In this document: in pieces, positions 5,960 through 10,690 of the stretch
Layout: each line of letters opens with the position of its first letter
How positions within the stretch are numbered: position 1 is the stretch's first letter
Origin: Dehalococcoidia bacterium
GTDB lineage: Bacteria > Chloroflexota > Dehalococcoidia > UBA6926
Length of the DNA: 10,690 bases
Reading direction: 5' to 3'
Assembly: GCA_029941095.1 (NCBI GenBank)
Contig: JAPYRO010000026.1
Location: 1-10,690 of the forward strand
The notes under the pieces: model-generated
What the model saw: only the letters and a program-made list of their open reading frames with translations
Told to the model about the DNA's origin: nothing
Database searches by the model: none
Position numbers and translations under genes: made by a program

Positions 5960-7018
5960 TTATTTAGGAAGACTAAACCCCCCGAATGTTTGTTTCTCTA
6001 GATGTGTGGGCCATAAGATTTTGGCCAGCTCCTCTATTCCTCTGATGTTCCAAAAAGATAAAGTAGTAAAGTGCCTTGTTTCCATAAAGTAAATTTGGTT
6101 TTCCATGACGGCAGGAATCTTTTGTGTAACCTCATTGGTTATTAAATCATTTCGGAGTTCTGCTCCTCCGAATTCTTTAGGTTGTGTAATAATTATTATT
6201 TCGGGTGCCATCACTATTAGACCTTCTATGCTTGTGGTTGCGTTTCCAATTATTCCAGATGTAGATGCTACATTTATCCCTCCAGCGGCATCTATTATCA
6301 TACCTTCAGTTGAATTACTTCCGGCAGTCCATATTTGATCTGAGTATCTGGTAATTGATGCTACTTTCTTTTTTTCCTCCTGGCTTTTACCTTTAGTTAT
6401 TGAATGGATATACTCATACCTGTTGCTGATTTCCAGGGACAAAATATTTGCTCGCTCCTCTTCACCATATATATATCCTAAAAGCAATATGTTCTCGATT
6501 TGTTCTTTTATATTAGCTGCTAATTCAGTCTGCACCACTGTTATTTTCAGGTCACTTAATCTTTCTATTGATTCTTCTGGAAAGTACTGACTGGTTACAA
6601 CAATATCAGGATTTAAGGCTACTATATTTTCAGGATCTCTATCGATTTCCGGGATGTTTTTGACGAGTGAGGCTACGTTTGAATACGTAGGGTCTTTTGT
6701 AATGCCTGCCACCCCAACAAGTCTGTCTAGGCCAACCAGGGAAATTGTTAACTCATCATGACCGACCGAGGCTGTAAGTATTCTTTGAGGTTTTTTAAGT
6801 ATTGATATTGTTCCATTGAACACGCTAACTTCTCTAGGCCAATTCTCTTCTAAATTTGTTACTGGTGATTCTTGTTGGTTTAATGTTTCACTTATTGTTG
6901 TATCGGTTTTATTCAAATTGTTCATGATAACTATTAAGACTAGGGATCCAACAATCGCTGAGATGATTGTAATTAAATAAGGCTTACTGATCGACCTCGT
7001 TAGATTCTTTGTGTCCAC
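5960..7018 (-). CDS. btuF: BtuF-like cobalamin-binding protein of an ABC importer
   Basis: A periplasmic-binding protein of the class III (PF01497, BtuF/FhuD/FecB) type, about 352 residues. After an N-terminal hydrophobic helix (about 14-33, LITIISAIVGSLVLIVIM) and a polar linker come PQRILTASVGHDELTISLVGL (family N-lobe start), NPDIVVTSQYFPEE, the long linking helix around LLLGYIYGEEERA, then DAAGGINVA and MAPEIIIITQP in the second lobe. No lipobox cysteine is visible, so it is probably tethered by the uncleaved helix rather than lipidated. I place the start at GTG 7018 because AGGAGG (7027-7032) is 8 nt upstream. The ATG at 7024 would be only 2 nt from it and would add two residues. The Shine-Dalgarno overlaps the stop of the permease gene. 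Cobalamin as ligand is inferred from the riboswitch ahead of the operon. Confidence 0.88.
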   Translation of the reverse strand: MDTKNLTRSISKPYLITIISAIVGSLVLIVIMNNLNKTDTTISETLNQQESPVTNLEENWPREVSVFNGTISILKKPQRILTASVGHDELTISLVGLDRLVGVAGITKDPTYSNVASLVKNIPEIDRDPENIVALNPDIVVTSQYFPEESIERLSDLKITVVQTELAANIKEQIENILLLGYIYGEEERANILSLEISNRYEYIHSITKGKSQEEKKKVASITRYSDQIWTAGSNSTEGMIIDAAGGINVASTSGIIGNATTSIEGLIVMAPEIIIITQPKEFGGAELRNDLITNEVTQKIPAVMENQIYFMETRHFTTLSFWNIRGIEELAKILWPTHLEKQTFGGFSLPK

Positions 7019-7030
7019 TCTCATTTCCTC

Positions 7031-8098
7031 CTAAAAAGTTTGTAGTCGGCTCTTATTTTTTACTAATAAGAATAGGAAAAATGGAGCTCCCAAAAAAGAT
7101 GTAACCATACCCACTTGTAATTCAGCTGGTTGTATCATCGTTCTAGCCAATGTATCAGCTAATACTACGAATATACCCCCAGCAAGTGCCGATAAAGGAA
7201 CTAAAATACGATGGTCGGGTCCAACGATTAAACGCAACATGTGGGGAGTTATGAGACCTACGAATATTATCGTTCCACTGACCGCTACCGCCATCGCTGT
7301 TAGTAAAGCAGATAAGATTATTAACATGGGCCTGGCAAAATTTATATTTACGCCTAGAGCTTTAGCATCGGAATCGTTCAAATTTAAGAGATTTAAATCA
7401 CGCGAATAAAATATGATAATGATGGATCCCAATATTATGAGAGGGCCTGCGGTTATTACATGGTCCCAGGATCGCGAATCTAATCCTCCAGCAAGCCAGA
7501 ACAATATTTCCCTGACAGAGTTTGAGTCATTTTCAAGTACAACTATGGCAGAAATTAGGGAGCTAAAAAATGCGGATACCGCGACTCCTGATAAAAGTAG
7601 GGCCGGCATCGACAGATAACCTTTCGAATGGCCGAAAGAATACACGATCATCGCTGATGCCATTGATCCGATGAAAGCACATCCGGGGACCGAAATAAGT
7701 GATTGTTGATCTAATTGTAATGCGATCGCTATTACAGCACCAAATGAGCCTCCTGCGGAAATACCAATGATTCCGGGATCTGCCATCGGGTTTCGAAATA
7801 GAGCTTGCATCGTAACGCCAGCAACACTTAAGCCTATTCCTACCAATAGCCCTACAATAATTCTAGGTAATCTTAGTTCGGTAACTATTAGATATTCGAG
7901 AGGGCTGTGAATGGTTGTTTCGATCGGACCTAGTGTTAAGAGAACACTTAAAACTTTTTCGATTGAGATGGGGACTGGTCCGACGGACACAGAAAGTAAG
8001 ACGGTAAAACCTAATAAGATTGTAAGGACTGAACTTCCAACAAACAACCTTGCACGTAAAGATTTTTGTCCATTTATTTTACTGTTATTACTTAACAA
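7031..8098 (-). CDS. btuC: BtuC-like permease of a cobalamin ABC importer (FecCD family)
   Basis: A 355-residue polytopic membrane protein of the BtuC/FecCD family; members form dimers with about ten helices per chain and pass a corrinoid or siderophore through the inner membrane. Family signatures are ELRLPRIIVGLLVGIGLSVA (74-93), TMQALFRNPMADPGIIGISAG (96-116), and in the C-terminal half DAKALGVN and SGTIIFVGLITPHMLR, followed by a GPDHR segment. The start is TTG at 8098, preceded by GGAGG 4 nt upstream, which itself lies in a riboswitch-controlled hairpin. The BtuF-like gene follows 12 nt after its stop. No ATPase gene is in this unit, so the partner ATPase must come from elsewhere. The B12 riboswitch is what identifies the substrate; sequence alone would also allow iron-siderophore. 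Confidence 0.9.
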   Translation of the reverse strand: MLSNNSKINGQKSLRARLFVGSSVLTILLGFTVLLSVSVGPVPISIEKVLSVLLTLGPIETTIHSPLEYLIVTELRLPRIIVGLLVGIGLSVAGVTMQALFRNPMADPGIIGISAGGSFGAVIAIALQLDQQSLISVPGCAFIGSMASAMIVYSFGHSKGYLSMPALLLSGVAVSAFFSSLISAIVVLENDSNSVREILFWLAGGLDSRSWDHVITAGPLIILGSIIIIFYSRDLNLLNLNDSDAKALGVNINFARPMLIILSALLTAMAVAVSGTIIFVGLITPHMLRLIVGPDHRILVPLSALAGGIFVVLADTLARTMIQPAELQVGMVTSFLGAPFFLFLLVKNKSRLQTF

Positions 8099-8099
8099 C

Positions 8100-8130
8100 G
8101 AACCTCCAATTGATTTCGATTAAGAGGTTC
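8100..8130 (-). promoter_or_regulatory. Shine-Dalgarno-sequestering hairpin (riboswitch expression platform)
   Basis: In the minus-strand RNA, GAACCUC (8130-8124) pairs perfectly with GAGGUUC (8106-8100) across a 17-nt loop, with possible G-U extensions at both ends. The right arm holds most of the GGAGG Shine-Dalgarno of the permease gene. Forming this hairpin would block translation initiation, the usual mode for cobalamin riboswitches outside terminator-type systems. Confidence 0.7.
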
Positions 8131-8197
8131 AGTTTAGTCCAGTAATAATACTTGGCCTAAGACTTTTCTCTTGAAATGCGAAGAGAGTAGTAGTCTT

Positions 8198-8361
8198 TGT
8201 TACTGGCAGGTCTCCTGACTCAAAAAACGTCGTGTTCTTAATAGTAATAACGACAGAATTCTCTTACAGTGGCGCATCCGCGACGGATTCTAACCGTCTT
8301 CCCTATTCTCCCCAATTAATTATGGGGCACCAGCATTAATCAACTTGTTTCGAAAGTAACA
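8198..8361 (-). ncRNA. Cobalamin (B12) riboswitch aptamer
   Basis: The minus strand carries the conserved elements in order. A candidate P1 stem pairs UGUUACU (8361-8355) with AGUAACA (8204-8198). GGUGCC (8331-8326) is followed by a CCCC/GGGG hairpin (8327-8310). GGGAAGACGG and AAUCCGUC (8303-8282) form the next stem. GCCACUGU (8273-8266) is the core kissing-loop partner region. The B12 box AGUCAGGAGACCUGCC lies at 8220-8205. Binding of adenosyl- or other cobalamin to this fold normally shuts down expression of the gene behind it, here the btuC-like permease. The element lies in the 292-nt gap between the amino acid transporter ATPase and btuC. Confidence 0.95.
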
Positions 8362-8389
8362 TAAGTAAGTTGTCCATGTAAAGTATTTG

Positions 8390-8398
8390 TTTATAATA
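8390..8398 (-). promoter_or_regulatory. Candidate -10 region for the riboswitch transcript
   Basis: The minus strand reads TATTATAAA across the stop codon of the ATPase gene. A start near 8383 would put the 5' end about 20 nt ahead of riboswitch P1. No convincing -35 box is visible, and no terminator separates the ATPase gene from the riboswitch, so read-through from upstream is also possible. Confidence 0.3.
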
Positions 8399-9143
8399 TC
8401 TGAGACAAAAATAGTTTTGTTCGATCGTTCTCAGGATTATCAAATATCTCTTCCGGGCTCCCTGCCTCAACAATATTTCCTTCATCAAACATTACTAAAC
8501 GGTCTGCTACCTCACGTGCAAAACCCATTTCGTGCGTTACCACAACCATTGTTATTCCCGAGGATGCGAGTTCTTTCATCACGTCTAAGACCTCTTTAAT
8601 CATTTCTGGGTCTAATGCAGATGTTGGCTCATCAAATAGCATGATTTTTGGTTGCATGGCTAGAGATCGAGCGATTGCGACTCTTTGTTGCTGGCCTCCC
8701 GAAAGTTGGGCAGGGTACTTATCTGCTTGATCTGATATACCGACCCGTTCCAGTAGTTCTTCAGATATGCTTGTTGCTTCCTGTCTGGACCATTTTCGAA
8801 CTTTCATAGGTGCAAGTGAGATGTTGTCTCTAACCGTAAGATGCGGGAATAAATTGAATGATTGGAAAACCATACCAACTTCTCTTCTAACCGCCTCGAT
8901 ATTCTTTAAATCGGTGGTAAGTTCTATCCCATCGATAGTAATTTTCCCATTTTGGTGTTCTTCTAAGCGATTAATTGTTCTTATAAAGGTTGATTTCCCA
9001 GATCCAGAAGGTCCGAAAACTACAACGACTTCGCCTTTATCTATCTCTATGTTTATACCTTTAAGAACATGAAAATCCCCAAACCACTTGTGTACATCTT
9101 CGAAAAGAATTATCGGATGATCCGTATCTATTTCAATACTCAT
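8391..9143 (-). CDS. aapP: ATPase of a polar amino acid ABC importer (AapP/GlnQ-like)
   Basis: A 250-residue nucleotide-binding subunit of the polar amino acid uptake (PAAT) family; it hydrolyses ATP on the cytosolic face to drive import. All elements are intact: aromatic A-loop near HKWFGDF (18-24), Walker A GPSGSGKS (44-51), Q-loop Gln94, signature LSGGQ (147-151), Walker B IMLFDE (167-172), D-loop SALD (175-178) and switch His204 in VVTHEMGFA. It starts ATG 9143 with an ATGA overlap to the permease stop, and GGGAG about 10 nt upstream. It clearly belongs with the permeases before it, not with the btuC gene after the riboswitch: signature and spacing match GlnQ/HisP, and the B12 ATPase type is different. 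Confidence 0.95.
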   Translation of the reverse strand: MSIEIDTDHPIILFEDVHKWFGDFHVLKGINIEIDKGEVVVVFGPSGSGKSTFIRTINRLEEHQNGKITIDGIELTTDLKNIEAVRREVGMVFQSFNLFPHLTVRDNISLAPMKVRKWSRQEATSISEELLERVGISDQADKYPAQLSGGQQQRVAIARSLAMQPKIMLFDEPTSALDPEMIKEVLDVMKELASSGITMVVVTHEMGFAREVADRLVMFDEGNIVEAGSPEEIFDNPENDRTKLFLSQIL

Positions 9144-10345
9144 CTATCACCTACTCCCAGCGATTGCTCTAGTATTTGACTCACGTGTGACATTGAAAAT
9201 GTGAATACCCAATATACAGCTGCTATAAATAAATATACTTCTGCTTGTTGGTTTATATATTCAACGTTTCCAAGAACTACTGCTTTCCCGATCCCTACCA
9301 AGTCTAACAGCCCAACTATGACAACAAGGCTAGTATCTTTGAACAGGCTTATGAATTGCCCAACTATAGCAGGTATAACGTTTCTTAAAGCTTGCGGTAG
9401 TACAATTAATGTTGTGGTCAACAAGGGCCCCAATCCTAATGCTTTTGCTGCCTCTGTTTGACCTATTGGGACAGAGGCTAGACCTCCTCTTACATTTTCT
9501 GCCATGTAGGCTCCGCTAAAAACAGTGATGGCGGCAATAGCACGCCCAACTCTGTCTAATCTCCACCCTTCAGGGAGTAATAAAGGGACTATTATTAGTG
9601 CCATAAATAATAAAGTGACTAATGGAACTGCTCTTATCGACTCAATGAATACCACGCAAGCTCCCTTTAGGAACGGCAATTTGCTTCTTCTTCCTAGTGC
9701 AAGAAAAATGCCCAAAGGAAAAGATAACAATATGCCAATGATCGCCAAGAAAAATGTCAGGAGCAGCCCACCCCATTCATTTGTTGATACATAAGGCAGT
9801 ATTTCAACCCCTTCGATTCCTCTCAAAAGTATGAAATCGATTAACATACTGAGTAACCATGAGATTAATAGGTTCTTACTAGAAATTGACCAGAATCGTG
9901 ACACATTGTAGCCGACTAAGATTCCGGAACTTACGACTACTAACCATGATCTAAGAACGATACTGATATCAAGGAAAATAGGCGGTATCAAGATCAGTGT
10001 TATTAAGGGTAGTAATATTATTAAGCTTAAACGTCGAAATACCAAACCTTTTAGATGCCAAGAAATGCCCAATAACATTGTTGTTATGGAAGAAACTACG
10101 CCAATTCTCCATACTTCGCTTTGAGGGTATTGGCCGATAAGAAATAGCCTAATATTTGAAGTTACTGCATCCCACTCAGCTTCGTTTAATATCCAGTCAA
10201 TGGAGGATATAAATAAATAAACTAACAACGGAAAAATCAGTAGGGAAATCAAAATATTTAGAGGGGAACCAAATAGGTTTTTTCGGGCCCAATTATACGC
10301 TGCATTACTTATATTAGATATTGATCTCGCTTGTTGAATAGCCAA
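9140..10345 (-). CDS. aapM: Amino acid ABC permease (AapM-like)
   Basis: An inner-membrane permease of about 401 residues, long for the HisM class and matching AapM/YhdY, which have extra N-terminal helices. A soluble start (to about residue 25) is followed by several hydrophobic helices over 30-185, then the MetI-like permease domain. Its EAA coupling loop reads GQTEAAKALGLGP, followed by LIVLPQALRNVIPAIVGQF and SLFKDTSLVVIVGL. I place the start at TTG 10345 because GGGAG (10358-10354) lies 8 nt upstream and this leaves 1 nt after the upstream stop. GTG at 10360 is also in frame; it adds five residues, overlaps the upstream gene by 14 nt and has no Shine-Dalgarno. It should pair with the AapQ-like permease and the AapP-like ATPase. 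Confidence 0.9.
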   Translation of the reverse strand: MAIQQARSISNISNAAYNWARKNLFGSPLNILISLLIFPLLVYLFISSIDWILNEAEWDAVTSNIRLFLIGQYPQSEVWRIGVVSSITTMLLGISWHLKGLVFRRLSLIILLPLITLILIPPIFLDISIVLRSWLVVVSSGILVGYNVSRFWSISSKNLLISWLLSMLIDFILLRGIEGVEILPYVSTNEWGGLLLTFFLAIIGILLSFPLGIFLALGRRSKLPFLKGACVVFIESIRAVPLVTLLFMALIIVPLLLPEGWRLDRVGRAIAAITVFSGAYMAENVRGGLASVPIGQTEAAKALGLGPLLTTTLIVLPQALRNVIPAIVGQFISLFKDTSLVVIVGLLDLVGIGKAVVLGNVEYINQQAEVYLFIAAVYWVFTFSMSHVSQILEQSLGVGDR

Positions 10346-10346
10346 T

Positions 10347-10690
10347 CTAATTTCTCCCACTACTGATCTTGCGATTGAAAATGTTTCCGGCGACGGACCA
10401 TACCAAGCTAATAAGGCCGTAACATAGCATTATCATGCCAAAAATAGGTACCGCTCTACCTGCTTGATTGATCATCGTCCTGCCCACAAAAAAAGCATCT
10501 GGGTAACCGATTGCTATCGCAAGACTCGAATTTTTAGATAGATTTAAGTACTGATTTATCATTGGAGGGATGATAACCTTCAATGCTTGAGGAAGAATAA
10601 TTAGCCTAAGTGTGGCTGTTTTTGATAGACCTAAAGCGTCGGACGAGTCATCTTGGCCTGTTGGTACAGAGTGGATTCCCGCGCTTACTA
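10347..10690 (-). CDS. aapQ: C-terminal part of an AapQ-like amino acid ABC permease
   Basis: The last 113 residues of a permease whose start lies beyond the right edge; the frame is open from 10688. It begins in the EAA coupling loop (VPTGQDDSSDALGLSKTAT), continues with IILPQALKVIIPPMINQYL and LSKNSSLAIAIGYPDAF, then a final hydrophobic helix PIFGMIMLCYGLISLVWSVA and a basic tail. LNLSKNSSLAIAIGYPD is typical of AapQ/YhdX, the first permease of the general amino acid importer. The coupling loop is diverged: QDDSSDALG where most members have a form of EAA-x3-G with TEAA. The substrate-binding protein gene (aapJ) would be expected further upstream, outside the window. Confidence 0.88.
   Translation of the reverse strand, partial: VSAGIHSVPTGQDDSSDALGLSKTATLRLIILPQALKVIIPPMINQYLNLSKNSSLAIAIGYPDAFFVGRTMINQAGRAVPIFGMIMLCYGLISLVWSVAGNIFNRKISSGRN

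Noticed and set aside
8159..8197. Hairpin after the riboswitch as a transcription terminator
   Set aside because: It has an interrupted A-U-rich stem and is followed by AGGCCAAG rather than U residues. The Shine-Dalgarno mask further on indicates translational control.
8391..9143. The ATPase as the missing BtuD of the cobalamin importer
   Set aside because: Its motifs and ATGA overlap tie it to the amino acid permease, and it lies upstream of the riboswitch.

Overview
The window looks like chromosomal DNA from a low-to-moderate G+C bacterium (about 40% G+C by eye). Genes are tightly packed, with ATGA start/stop overlaps, good Shine-Dalgarno sites and frequent TTG or GTG starts. No rRNA, phage, IS or CRISPR signal is visible. 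The gene content (Aap-type amino acid importer, cobalamin-riboswitch BtuCF importer, pteridine-like cluster) would suit an uncultured marine Chloroflexota (SAR202-like) or an actinobacterial relative. That placement is a low-confidence inference from family resemblance only.

Layout, plus strand: the tail of an unrecognised gene (2-175), then a five-gene operon (251-4991) that starts from what looks like a leaderless promoter. It encodes a GTP cyclohydrolase II fused to a RibD-type reductase, a BchC-like medium-chain dehydrogenase without the usual zinc ligands, a divergent 6-pyruvoyltetrahydropterin synthase homologue, a GT4 glycosyltransferase and a class I SAM-dependent methyltransferase. 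Spacing is very tight: 11-nt overlap, 31-nt gap, ATGA overlap, 6-nt gap. Together the genes read as a pathway that takes GTP to a pyrimidine or pterin intermediate, modifies it, then glycosylates and methylates it. The product is unknown, and this is the most interesting part of the window.

Layout, minus strand, read right to left: the end of an AapQ/HisM-type permease (10690-10347), a second permease (AapM-like) and its ATPase (AapP/GlnQ-like) form a polar amino acid importer. A complete cobalamin riboswitch follows (8361-8198), with a hairpin that would mask the Shine-Dalgarno site of the next gene, a BtuC/FecCD permease, then a BtuF-like binding protein. No BtuD ATPase is encoded in this unit. 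After a short gap holding a TATAAT box and a perfect 12-6-12 palindrome come two small redox genes: a CPSC glutaredoxin-like protein and a thioredoxin-fold protein with a one-cysteine WCPD site. These converge on the plus-strand operon with only 17 nt between stop codons.
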